Assembly (NCBI RefSeq): GCF_001645125.1 | Contig: NZ_LXKA01000109.1 | Location: forward strand, 1-64,000 | Direction of reading: 5' to 3' | DNA from: Paraburkholderia ginsengiterrae | GTDB taxonomy: Bacteria; Pseudomonadota; Gammaproteobacteria; Burkholderiales; Burkholderiaceae | Length of the DNA: 64,000 nucleotides | In this document: positions 18,628 to 26,934 of the stretch, one piece after another | How positions within the stretch are numbered: position 1 is the first letter of the stretch | Layout: every line of letters starts with the position of its first letter | Position numbers and translations under genes: made by a program | Notes under the pieces: generated by a model | What the model saw: only the letters and a program-made list of their open reading frames with translations | Databases searched by the model: none | Told to the model about the DNA's origin: nothing

Positions 18628-20415
18628 ATGGGACAGTACGCCGCGCCGCTGCGTGACATGCAATTCGTGTTGCACGAGCTGCTCAACGTCGAAGCCGAAA
18701 TCAAGCAGATGCCGAAGCACGCTGATCTCGATGCCGACACGATCAACGCCGTGCTCGAAGAGGCCGGCAAGTTCTGCTCCGAAGTACTGTTCCCGCTCAA
18801 TCACAGCGGCGACCAGGAAGGCTGCACGTACGTCGGCGACGGCGTCGTGACCACGCCGAAGGGCTTCAAGGAAGCCTATCAGCAGTATGTTGAAGCCGGC
18901 TGGCCGGCACTCGGCTGCGATCCGGAATATGGCGGCCAGGGCCTGCCCGCGTTCGTCAACAACGCGCTGTATGAAATGCTGAACTCGGCAAACCAGGCGT
19001 GGACCATGTACCCGGGCCTCTCGCATGGCGCCTACGAATGTCTGCACGCGCACGGCACGCCCGAACTGCAGCAACGCTATCTGCCGAAGCTGGTGGCCGG
19101 CGTCTGGACCGGCACCATGTGCCTGACCGAGCCGCATTGCGGCACCGACCTCGGCATTCTGCGCACCAAGGCCGAACCGAACAGCGACGGCTCGTACGCG
19201 ATCAGCGGCACGAAGATTTTCATCTCCAGCGGCGAACACGATCTCGCGGAGAACATCGTCCACCTCGTGCTCGCGCGTCTGCCGGATGCGCCCAAGGGCA
19301 CCAAGGGTATTTCGCTCTTCATCGTGCCGAAGTTCATCCCGAACGAAGCGGGCGAGCCGGGCGAGCGCAACGGCGTGAAGTGCGGCTCCATCGAACACAA
19401 GATGGGCATTCACGGCAACGCGACCTGCGTGATCAATCTCGACAACGCCAAGGGCTGGATGGTCGGCGAACCGAACAAAGGCCTGAACGCCATGTTCGTG
19501 ATGATGAACGCGGCGCGTCTGGGCGTCGGCATGCAGAGTCTGGGCCTGACCGAAGTCGCGTACCAGAACTCGCTGGTGTACGCGAAAGAGCGTCTGCAGA
19601 TGCGTTCGCTGACCGGCCCGAAGGCGCCGGAAAAGGCGGCCGACCCGATCATCGTGCATCCGGACGTGCGCCGCATTCTGCTCACGCAGAAGGCCTACGC
19701 TGAAGGCGCGCGCGCTTTCACGTACTGGTCCGCGCTGCATATCGACAAGGAACTGTCGCATAGCGACGAATCGGTTCGCAAGGATGCCGCCGACCTCGTC
19801 GCGCTGCTCACGCCGATTCTGAAGGCCTTCCTGTCGGACAACGCGTTCGAAGGCACCAACCACGCCATGCAGGTCTATGGCGGCCACGGCTTCATCGCCG
19901 AGTGGGGCATGGAGCAGTATGTGCGCGACGCGCGCATCAACATGATCTACGAAGGCACCAACGCGGTTCAGGCGCTCGATCTGCTGGGCCGCAAGATCCT
20001 CGGCGACATGGGCGCGAAGATGAAGAAGTTCGGCAAGCTGGTGTCGGATTTCGTCGAAGCCGAAGGCGTCAAGCCGGAAATGCAGGAGTTCATCAACCCG
20101 CTCGCCGACATCGGTGAAAAGGTGCAGAAGCTGACGATGGAAATCGGCATGAGGGCCATGCAGAACCCGGACGAAGTCGGCGCCGCCGCCGTGCCGTATC
20201 TGCGCACGGTCGGCCACCTGGTGTTCTCGTACTTCTGGGCCCGCATGGCACGCATCGCGCTCGACAAGGAAGCCTCGGGCGATCCGTTCTACAAGGCGAA
20301 GCTCGGCACCGCGCGCTTCTACTTCGCGAAGCTGCTGCCGGAAACGGCCATGACGATCCGTCAGGCCCGCGCCGGTTCGAAGTCGATGATGGACTACGAA
20401 GAAGCGCTGTTCTAA
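18628..20415 (+). CDS. Acyl-CoA dehydrogenase
   Basis: A 595-residue FAD enzyme for the first step of beta-oxidation (acyl-CoA to trans-2-enoyl-CoA). It has the N-terminal, middle (TEPHCGTDLG; IFISSGEHDL) and C-terminal acyl-CoA dehydrogenase domains, with the catalytic glutamate in YEGTNAVQALDLLGRK (about E442), and a C-terminal extension of about 130 residues, as in the 600-residue class seen in Burkholderia and Pseudomonas. The start at 18628 follows GGGAGA at a good distance. It is first in the fad cluster, 100 bp after tetR. Confidence 0.94.
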   Translation: MGQYAAPLRDMQFVLHELLNVEAEIKQMPKHADLDADTINAVLEEAGKFCSEVLFPLNHSGDQEGCTYVGDGVVTTPKGFKEAYQQYVEAGWPALGCDPEYGGQGLPAFVNNALYEMLNSANQAWTMYPGLSHGAYECLHAHGTPELQQRYLPKLVAGVWTGTMCLTEPHCGTDLGILRTKAEPNSDGSYAISGTKIFISSGEHDLAENIVHLVLARLPDAPKGTKGISLFIVPKFIPNEAGEPGERNGVKCGSIEHKMGIHGNATCVINLDNAKGWMVGEPNKGLNAMFVMMNAARLGVGMQSLGLTEVAYQNSLVYAKERLQMRSLTGPKAPEKAADPIIVHPDVRRILLTQKAYAEGARAFTYWSALHIDKELSHSDESVRKDAADLVALLTPILKAFLSDNAFEGTNHAMQVYGGHGFIAEWGMEQYVRDARINMIYEGTNAVQALDLLGRKILGDMGAKMKKFGKLVSDFVEAEGVKPEMQEFINPLADIGEKVQKLTMEIGMRAMQNPDEVGAAAVPYLRTVGHLVFSYFWARMARIALDKEASGDPFYKAKLGTARFYFAKLLPETAMTIRQARAGSKSMMDYEEALF

Positions 20416-20436
20416 GACCAACGCAAGCACATCAAG

Positions 20437-20511
20437 GCAGGCGCCGCTCGTGTCAAACACGCGGCGCCTGCATCAGCCACACATCGCGAAGCATCCAACC
20501 CGGCTTCGCGA
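20437..20511. repeat. Two hairpins between acyl-CoA dehydrogenase and hydroxyacyl-CoA dehydrogenase genes
   Basis: Hairpin one has arms GCAGGCGCCGC (20437-20447) and GCGGCGCCTGC (20461-20471), with a further short inner stem. Hairpin two has arms TCGCGAAGC (20484-20492) and GCTTCGCGA (20503-20511). Neither has a T-run, so they may protect or process the mRNA rather than end it. Confidence 0.6.
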
Positions 20512-20538
20512 CACCGCATAACTCTCCGGAGGAACGAC

Positions 20539-22974
20539 GTGAGCAATCTGATCATTCGCAAGGTGGCCGTGCTCGGCGCCGGCGTGATGGGCGCGCAGAT
20601 CGCAGCGCACCTGATCAACGCCAAGGTGCCTGTGCTGCTGTTCGACCTGCCCGCCAAGGAAGGCCCGAAGAACGCGATCGCGCTGAAGGCGATCGAGAAC
20701 CTGAAGAAGCTGTCGCCGGCGCCGTTCGGCGTGAAGGACGACGCGCAATACATCCAGCCCGCGAACTACGACGACGACATCGAGAAGCTCGCCGAATGCG
20801 ACCTCGTGATCGAAGCGATCGCCGAACGGATGGACTGGAAGCACGACCTGTACAAGAAGGTCGCGCCGCACCTCGCACCGAACGCGATCTTCGCGACCAA
20901 CACGTCGGGTCTCTCGATCACCGCGTTGTCGGAAGGTTTCTCGGATGAACTGAAGGCGCGCTTCTGCGGCGTGCACTTCTTCAATCCGCCGCGCTACATG
21001 CATCTCGTCGAGCTGATCCCGACCGCGACGACGCGTCCGGAAATCCTCGACCAACTCGAATCGTTCCTGACGAGCGTGGTCGGCAAGGGCGTCGTGCGCG
21101 CGAAAGACACGCCGAACTTCATCGCCAACCGCGTCGGCATTTTCTCGATTCTCGCCGTCGTGACCGAGGCCGCGAAGTTCGGCCTGCGTTTCGACGAAGT
21201 GGACGACCTGACCGGCGCGCGCCTTGGCCGCGCCAAGTCGGCGACGTTCCGCACAGCCGACGTGGTCGGTCTCGACACGATGGCGCACGTCATCAAGACG
21301 ATGCAGGACACGCTGAAGGACGACCCGTTCTTCCCGGTCTACGAGACGCCCGCTGTGCTGGCCGAACTGGTGAAGAAGGGCGCGCTCGGTCAGAAGACCG
21401 GCGGCGGCTTCTACAAGAAGGAAGGCAAGGCGATCAAGGTGCTCGACGCGAAGACCGGCGAGTACGTTGAGGGCGGCGCGAAGGCGGACGAACTGGTTGG
21501 CCGCATCCTGAAGCGCCCGGCGGCGGAGCGCCTGAAGCTCCTGCGCGAATCGCAGCATCCGCAGGCACAGTTCCTGTGGGCGATCTTCCGCGACGTGTAT
21601 CACTACATCGGCGTGCATCTGGAGTCGATCGCCGACAACGCGCGCGACGTCGATCTGGCGATTCGCTGGGGCTTCGGCTGGAACGAAGGCCCGTTCGAAG
21701 GCTGGCAGACGGCCGGCTGGAAGCAGGTCGCCGAGTGGGTGCAGGAAGATATCGCGGCGGGCAAGGCGCTCTCAAACGTGCCATTGCCGTCGTGGGTGCT
21801 CGAAGGTCCGGTGGCCGAGAAGGGCGGCGTGCATACGAACGAAGGTTCGTGGTCGCCTGCGGCGAAGCAGTTCGTGCCGCGTTCGTCGCTGTCGGTCTAT
21901 GACAAGCAGGTGTTCCGTGCGCCGCTGGTCGGCGAAACCGCGGCTGACCCGAAGACCTACGGCAAGACGCTGTTCGAAACCGACGCCGTGCGCGCATGGG
22001 TCGACGATCGTGCCGGCGAGAACGACGTCTTGATCGTGTCGTTCAAGAGCAAGATGAACACGATCGGACCGTCGGTGATCGACGGCCTGACCCAGGCAAT
22101 CGAGCTGGCCGAAAAGGACTACAAGGGCCTGGTGGTGTGGCAGCCGACCTCGCTGAAGCTCGGCACGCCGGGCGGCCCGTTCTCCGCGGGCGCGAACCTC
22201 GAAGAAGCCATGCCGGCGTTCATGACGGGCGGCGCGAAGGGTATCGAGCCGTTCGTGAAGAAATTCCAGCAAGGCATGTTGCGCGTGAAATATGCGAACG
22301 TGCCGGTCATCTCGGCGATGTCGGGCATCGCGCTCGGCGGCGGCTGCGAACTGGCGCTGCATAGTGCGAAGCGTGTCGCACACATCGAAAGCTATATCGG
22401 CCTCGTCGAAGTGGGCGTGGGTCTGGTGCCCGCGGGCGGCGGCCTGAAGGAAGCGGCACTGCGCGCGGCGGAAGCGGCGACGCAAGTGGGCGCGACCACC
22501 GACCTGCTGAAGTTCGTGCAGAAGTCGTTCGAAAACGCTGCGATGGCGAAGGTGTCGGCCTCCGCGCTCGACGCTCGCGCCATGGGCTACCTGAAGCCGT
22601 CGGACACGATCGTGTTCAACGTGTTCGAGCTGCTCGACGTTGCGAAGAAAGAGGCGCGCGCGTTGTCGGCGGCGGGTTACCGTCCGCCGCTGCGGGTCAC
22701 GCAAGTGCCGGTCGCCGGCCGCTCGGCAATCGCGACCATCAAGGCGTCGCTCGTCAACATGCGCGATGGCCGTTTCATCAGCGAGCACGATTTCCTGATC
22801 GCCAGCCGCATCGCGGAAGCGGTGTGCGGCGGCGATGTGGAAGCGGGCAGCCTCGTCGACGAAGAATGGCTGCTGCAGCTGGAGCGTCGTGCGTTCGTCG
22901 ATCTGCTCGGCACGCAAAAGACGCAGGAACGGATCATGGGCATGCTGCAAACCGGCAAGCCGGTGCGCAACTAA
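20539..22974 (+). CDS. Bifunctional 3-hydroxyacyl-CoA dehydrogenase / enoyl-CoA hydratase
   Basis: An 811-residue protein that catalyses the two middle steps of beta-oxidation. Domain order is reversed from E. coli FadB: the NAD-binding 3HCDH domain comes first (GAGVMGAQIAAHLIN at about 12-26; NTSGLSI; FFNPPRYMHLVEL), then the 3HCDH C-terminal domain (GGGFYKK near 295), then a crotonase domain at about 480-660 with FSAGANLEEA and SGIALGGGCELALHS. It starts with GTG at 20539 after a strong CCGGAGGA ribosome site. It lies between the acyl-CoA dehydrogenase and thiolase genes, as expected for an operon. Confidence 0.94.
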   Translation: MSNLIIRKVAVLGAGVMGAQIAAHLINAKVPVLLFDLPAKEGPKNAIALKAIENLKKLSPAPFGVKDDAQYIQPANYDDDIEKLAECDLVIEAIAERMDWKHDLYKKVAPHLAPNAIFATNTSGLSITALSEGFSDELKARFCGVHFFNPPRYMHLVELIPTATTRPEILDQLESFLTSVVGKGVVRAKDTPNFIANRVGIFSILAVVTEAAKFGLRFDEVDDLTGARLGRAKSATFRTADVVGLDTMAHVIKTMQDTLKDDPFFPVYETPAVLAELVKKGALGQKTGGGFYKKEGKAIKVLDAKTGEYVEGGAKADELVGRILKRPAAERLKLLRESQHPQAQFLWAIFRDVYHYIGVHLESIADNARDVDLAIRWGFGWNEGPFEGWQTAGWKQVAEWVQEDIAAGKALSNVPLPSWVLEGPVAEKGGVHTNEGSWSPAAKQFVPRSSLSVYDKQVFRAPLVGETAADPKTYGKTLFETDAVRAWVDDRAGENDVLIVSFKSKMNTIGPSVIDGLTQAIELAEKDYKGLVVWQPTSLKLGTPGGPFSAGANLEEAMPAFMTGGAKGIEPFVKKFQQGMLRVKYANVPVISAMSGIALGGGCELALHSAKRVAHIESYIGLVEVGVGLVPAGGGLKEAALRAAEAATQVGATTDLLKFVQKSFENAAMAKVSASALDARAMGYLKPSDTIVFNVFELLDVAKKEARALSAAGYRPPLRVTQVPVAGRSAIATIKASLVNMRDGRFISEHDFLIASRIAEAVCGGDVEAGSLVDEEWLLQLERRAFVDLLGTQKTQERIMGMLQTGKPVRN

Positions 22975-22997
22975 GCGACGCGAGCCCGCAAAAACGT

Positions 22998-23095
22998 GCA
23001 TGGGACCAGAGTAAGCGCTAAAGCGCTAACTCTGGTCGACCGCGATAAGACTGCATGGGGCAGCAGTAACCGCTAAAGCGCTAACTGCTGCCGAC
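22998..23095. repeat. Tandem pair of hairpins with conserved core and exchanged stems
   Basis: Two units start with TGCATGGG and end with CGAC. Unit one has arms GACCAGAGT (23004-23012) and ACTCTGGTC (23029-23037). Unit two has arms GGCAGCAGT (23059-23067) and ACTGCTGCC (23084-23092). Both enclose the near-identical core AA(G/C)CGCTAAAGCGCTA. The outer stem bases differ between units but still pair, which points to selection for RNA or DNA structure. Unit two ends just before the thiolase ribosome site AAGGAG. Confidence 0.8.
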
Positions 23096-23108
23096 AAAGG
23101 AGCTTTAA

Positions 23109-24308
23109 ATGACAAAGCAATTGCAAGACGCATACATCGTCGCCGCGAGCCGTACGCCGATCGGCAAGGCGCCGCGCGGGATGTTCAAGAACACGCGCCC
23201 GGACGAACTGCTGGTGCACGCAATCAAGTCGGCAGTGGCGCAAGTGCCCGGCCTCGACACCAAGGTGATTGAAGACGCGATCATCGGCTGCGCGATCCCG
23301 GAAGCGGAACAAGGGCTGAACGTCGCGCGCATGGGCGCGCTGCTGGCCGGCCTGCCGAACACGGTCGGCGGCGTCACGGTGAACCGCTTCTGCGCGTCGG
23401 GCCTGACCGCGCTGGCCATGGCCGCTGACCGCATCCGCGTCGGCGAATCGGACGCGATGATCGCGGGCGGCTGCGAATCGATGAGCATGGTGCCGATGAT
23501 GGGCAACAAGCCGTCCATGTCGCCGCACATCTTCGATCGCAGCGAAGACTTCGGCATCGCCTACGGCATGGGCCTGACGGCGGAGAAGGTCGCCGAGCGC
23601 TGGAAGATCAGCCGTGAAGCGCAAGACGAGTTCTCGGTCGAGTCGCACCGCCGCGCGATCGCCGCGCAGCAAGCCGGCGAGTTCAACGACGAAATTGCTG
23701 CCTACACGATCACCGAACGCTTCCCCGATCTCGCCACCGGCGAGGTCCGCGTGAAGACCCGCGAAGTGTCGCTCGACGAAGGCCCGCGCGCGGAAACGTC
23801 GCTGGAAGGCCTCGCGAAGCTGCGCGCGGTGTTCGCCAACAAGGGTTCGGTGACGGCCGGCAACAGCTCGCAAACGTCGGACGGCGCGGGCGCGCTGATC
23901 GTCGTGTCGGAAAAGATGCTCAAGCAGTTCAACCTGACGCCGCTCGCGCGTTTCGTCAGCTTCGCCGTGCGCGGCGTGCCGCCGGAAATCATGGGCATTG
24001 GTCCGAAGGAAGCGATTCCGGCCGCGCTGAAGGCCGCGGGTCTGAAGCAGGACGACCTCGACTGGATCGAGCTGAACGAAGCGTTCGCCGCGCAATCGCT
24101 GGCGGTGATCCAGGACCTCGGCCTCGACCCGTCGAAGATCAATCCGCTGGGCGGCGCGATCGCTCTCGGCCACCCGCTGGGCGCCACGGGTGCGATCCGC
24201 GCCTCCACCGTGGTGCACGGTTTGCGCCGCCGTAACTACAAGTACGGCATGGTGACGATGTGCGTCGGCACGGGCATGGGCGCTGCGGGCATTATCGAGC
24301 GCCTGTGA
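23109..24308 (+). CDS. fadA: Acetyl-CoA C-acyltransferase (3-ketoacyl-CoA thiolase)
   Basis: A 399-residue thiolase. The acyl-carrying cysteine is C95 in NRFCASGLTALAMAA; the catalytic His is H355 in GHPLGATG, and the second Cys is C385 in CVGTGMGAAG. It cleaves 3-ketoacyl-CoA with CoA in the last step of beta-oxidation. It follows the bifunctional gene after two tandem hairpins, with ribosome site AAGGAG before ATG. The symbol is by function and position; an acetyl-CoA acetyltransferase role is possible. Confidence 0.93.
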   Translation: MTKQLQDAYIVAASRTPIGKAPRGMFKNTRPDELLVHAIKSAVAQVPGLDTKVIEDAIIGCAIPEAEQGLNVARMGALLAGLPNTVGGVTVNRFCASGLTALAMAADRIRVGESDAMIAGGCESMSMVPMMGNKPSMSPHIFDRSEDFGIAYGMGLTAEKVAERWKISREAQDEFSVESHRRAIAAQQAGEFNDEIAAYTITERFPDLATGEVRVKTREVSLDEGPRAETSLEGLAKLRAVFANKGSVTAGNSSQTSDGAGALIVVSEKMLKQFNLTPLARFVSFAVRGVPPEIMGIGPKEAIPAALKAAGLKQDDLDWIELNEAFAAQSLAVIQDLGLDPSKINPLGGAIALGHPLGATGAIRASTVVHGLRRRNYKYGMVTMCVGTGMGAAGIIERL

Positions 24309-24376
24309 TCGCGTTCAGCCCGGGATTTGCCCCGGTCCTCGCGGTGACCCCCGCGGCGATCCCGTAAAGACCGCAG

Positions 24377-24413
24377 AACGGTTCGCAGGCTGTGAGGCTT
24401 GCGAACCGTTTTT
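24377..24413 (+). terminator. Rho-independent terminator after the thiolase gene
   Basis: Arms AACGGTTCGCA (24377-24387) and TGCGAACCGTT (24400-24410) form an 11-bp stem with a 12-nt loop, followed by a short T-run (TTTTT from 24409). It separates the thiolase gene from the enoyl-CoA hydratase gene, which starts 34 bp later, so read-through or a separate promoter is needed for the latter. Confidence 0.8.
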
Positions 24414-24446
24414 CATTCTCAGCAGGCATGGAAGGAGATGAAGGAC

Positions 24447-25217
24447 ATGACGACGGATATTCTCGTCGAGCGCGCCGACGGCGTGCTGACGATTGCTCTT
24501 AACCGGCCCGAACGGAAGAACGCGATTACGGCCGCGATGTACCAGACGATGGCCGACGCGCTCGTCGAAGCACAAGGCGACGCCGCGGTGCGCGCCATCC
24601 TGATTCGCGGCAGCGTGGGCATTTTCAGCGCCGGCAACGATCTCGAAGACTTCATGAAGACGCCGCCGTCGGGCGAACACGCGCCGGTGTTCCAGTTCCT
24701 GCGCGCGCTCAGTTCGGCGGAAAAGCCGGTGGTGGCGTCGGTGGCGGGCCCGGCGGTGGGCATCGGCACGACGCTGCTGTTGCATTGCGATCTGGTCTAC
24801 GCGGCCGATACGGCGAGCTTCTCGCTGCCGTTCACGCAACTCGGGCTGTGCCCGGAGGCGGCCTCGAGCCTGCTGCTGCAGCGTGTGGGCGGCTATCAGG
24901 CGGCGGCGGAAAAGCTGCTGCTCGGCGAAGCATTCGACGCGGCGGAAGCGCAAAGCATGGGCTTCGTCAATCGCCTGCTGCCCGCCGCGGAAGTCGACGC
25001 GTTCGCGGCATCGCAGGTTGCGAAGCTGGCCGCGCTGCCCGCCTCGTCGTTGCGCGTCACGAAGAGTCTGATGAAGCGCGCGAGCCAGCACGAACTGCAA
25101 ACACAGATGTCGGAAGAAGCCGTGCATTTCGGCAAGATGTTGATCGCGCCGGAAGCACGCGAGGCGTTCAAGGCGTTCTTCGAAAAGCGCAAGCCGGACT
25201 TCCGCCAATTCGACTGA
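24447..25217 (+). CDS. Enoyl-CoA hydratase
   Basis: A 256-residue crotonase-superfamily protein. The oxyanion-hole parts are seen in RGSVGIFSAGNDLEDFM and in SVAGPAVGIGTTLLLHCDLVYA; the usual catalytic Glu region is CPEAASSLLLQRVG. It hydrates trans-2-enoyl-CoA, or acts as an isomerase; the exact substrate is not shown. I chose the ATG at 24447 because AAGGAG at 24432-24437 is correctly spaced for it; the ATG at 24438 overlaps that site. It is the last gene of the fad cluster, after a terminator. Confidence 0.9.
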   Translation: MTTDILVERADGVLTIALNRPERKNAITAAMYQTMADALVEAQGDAAVRAILIRGSVGIFSAGNDLEDFMKTPPSGEHAPVFQFLRALSSAEKPVVASVAGPAVGIGTTLLLHCDLVYAADTASFSLPFTQLGLCPEAASSLLLQRVGGYQAAAEKLLLGEAFDAAEAQSMGFVNRLLPAAEVDAFAASQVAKLAALPASSLRVTKSLMKRASQHELQTQMSEEAVHFGKMLIAPEAREAFKAFFEKRKPDFRQFD

Positions 25218-25256
25218 ACGCCGCACCAGCGGCGTCGCTAGCGGCGCCCTAACCGC

Positions 25257-26096
25257 TCAAGGCTGCGCCGGCTGCAACGTATCGTAGTCGACGTAGCTGG
25301 TCTCGCGGCAGAAGCTGACCAGACGCACGCCCGCTTTGCGGGCAATCGCGATGGCGAGCGACGACGGTGCCGAAATCGTCGCGACCATCGGCACGTCGAC
25401 GCGCGCGGCCTTGCGTACCAGCTCATAGCTTGCGCGGCTCGACAGAAACACAAAACCGTCCCGGGTATCCGCGCGATCGAGCACGAGCTGGCCGATCAGC
25501 TTGTCGAGCGCATTGTGACGGCCCACGTCCTCGAACGCGTAGCGGATCGCGCCTGCCGCATCGCACCATGCCGCGGCGTGCAGGCCGCCGGTCAGGCGGG
25601 TAAGCGCCTGGTGATCCGGCAATTCGCGGGCGGCGCGCGCGATCGCATCCGGCGCGAGCCGTTGCAGGAAGCCAGTGTCTTGCACGCGCTCCGGTTTCAG
25701 ATCCAGCAGATCGATGCTTTCGATCCCGCAGACGCCGCAGCCGGTCCGCCCGGCGAGCGCGCGGCGCTTTTCCTTGAGTGCGACGAACGCCTGCTGCACC
25801 ACCTGCAAGTGCACCTCGGCATGCGGCAATTCGTCGTCGTCATGCAGCTCGACCTCGATGTCCTGAATATCGCTGCCGCGCTCCACGATCCCTTCCGATA
25901 TGGCGAATCCCACCGCAAACGCTTCCAGATCGCGCGGCGTGCACATCATCACGGCGTGCGAAATGCCGTTGAAGACGAGCGCGACCGGCCACTCCTGACC
26001 GACATGGTCCGTCACGGTTTCGACCGCCGCGCCGCGATGCCGGCGCACCGGGCGTTCGACAGCGCCGGGCTGGCCGGCTGTTTCCTGATCGTTCAA
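25257..26096 (-). CDS. fdhD: Sulfurtransferase FdhD (formate dehydrogenase accessory protein)
   Basis: A 279-residue protein with the essential CGVCG motif (C120 and C123), which carries sulfur from IscS to the molybdenum cofactor of formate dehydrogenase. Other conserved parts are DVGRHNALDKLIG and LSSRASYELVRKAA, which bind GDP or the cofactor in known structures. It appears to start with TTG at 26096: an AAAGGAG site lies 9 nt upstream, no in-frame ATG is near, and the N-terminus fits. It is convergent with the enoyl-CoA hydratase gene and divergent from the nitrate-reductase-associated gene. No formate dehydrogenase gene is in the window. Confidence 0.93.
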   Translation of the reverse strand: MNDQETAGQPGAVERPVRRHRGAAVETVTDHVGQEWPVALVFNGISHAVMMCTPRDLEAFAVGFAISEGIVERGSDIQDIEVELHDDDELPHAEVHLQVVQQAFVALKEKRRALAGRTGCGVCGIESIDLLDLKPERVQDTGFLQRLAPDAIARAARELPDHQALTRLTGGLHAAAWCDAAGAIRYAFEDVGRHNALDKLIGQLVLDRADTRDGFVFLSSRASYELVRKAARVDVPMVATISAPSSLAIAIARKAGVRLVSFCRETSYVDYDTLQPAQP

Positions 26097-26239
26097 GCGA
26101 AGTCACTCCTTTGTCATGCTGCGCGCGCCGGTCGGTTGGAACGCGTTGCGGTCAGCCCATGCCGACGCCGCAAGAATAAGGTTCTAAAATACCCCAAGCT
26201 GGGCTTGCGTGTTGCCGGCGATCCAGGAGGGACACTGTC

Positions 26240-26716
26240 ATGGGACTCAACGAAGCACCGCTTCTGTTCAACTTCGAGGTCCAGTCTTCGGAGAATTTCA
26301 CCTACATTCCGATGTCGGTGCGCTTCAATCTCGACCGTTTCGGGCTGCGCATCACGCTCGCCCAGTGGCAAATGCTGCCGCTCGAAGACCGCAAGTTGCT
26401 GGCGCGCTTTCCGGTCGAGGAGGACGTGGAGATCGAACCGAACTTCGATCACGCCCTGTTCGAAATGCTGCGCACCCACGCGAACATCGAGCCGGAGTGG
26501 TTCACGCCCGAGGACGCGCCGGCCTGGCGCCGCACGGATAGCGTGCCGGACGGCGTCTCGAAGCAGGCGCAACTGGCCGGCCTCGTCGCGCCGGGTGTCG
26601 CGCAGTGGGCGGAACTCGCACCGTTCAAGCGCTACGTGCTCGCCAAACTGTCCCGCAAGCAGGAGATCAACCACGACTTCGTCCCGGCCATGAAGGAGTT
26701 TGGCGCGGCCGGCTAG
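26240..26716 (+). CDS. Nitrate reductase associated protein family
   Basis: A 158-residue protein resembling the nitrate-reductase-associated family (FNFEVQSSENFTYIPMSVRF near the start, then RFGLRITLAQWQMLP and AKLSRKQEINHDFVPAMKEF). The name comes from co-occurrence with assimilatory nitrate reductase in cyanobacteria; the function is not known. Here it lies next to fdhD, another molybdoenzyme-related gene, which hints at a shared theme. Its ATG follows GGAGGGA. The stop codon lies in a 15-bp tandem repeat array; the frame after TAG would read repeats of RPAKA. Confidence 0.8.
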   Translation: MGLNEAPLLFNFEVQSSENFTYIPMSVRFNLDRFGLRITLAQWQMLPLEDRKLLARFPVEEDVEIEPNFDHALFEMLRTHANIEPEWFTPEDAPAWRRTDSVPDGVSKQAQLAGLVAPGVAQWAELAPFKRYVLAKLSRKQEINHDFVPAMKEFGAAG

Positions 26717-26789
26717 GTGCGACCGGCTAAGGCGCGACCGGCTAAGGCGCGACCGGCTAAGGCGCGACCGGCTAAGGCGCAGCCGGCCA
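26702..26789. repeat. 15-bp tandem repeat covering and following a stop codon
   Basis: Five consecutive 15-bp units, AGGCGCGACCGGCTA and variants, run from 26715 to 26789. The gene's own last codons (26702-26714, ending GGCGCGGCCGGCT) form a partial sixth unit. The repeats look like duplications of the 3' end of the nitrate-reductase-associated gene. Confidence 0.9.
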
Positions 26790-26934
26790 GCTTTATTTCA
26801 TTCGCGCCCTCAATTTGTTCCGAACGCTGCCGTTATCCATGGGTTGGCGCGTAAAGTGACCCGTCTCGATGCGGCCCGACGCACCGAAATCGACCGCGCG
26901 CTCCCGCCCGCAGAACGACTGACGTTCGGAACCC

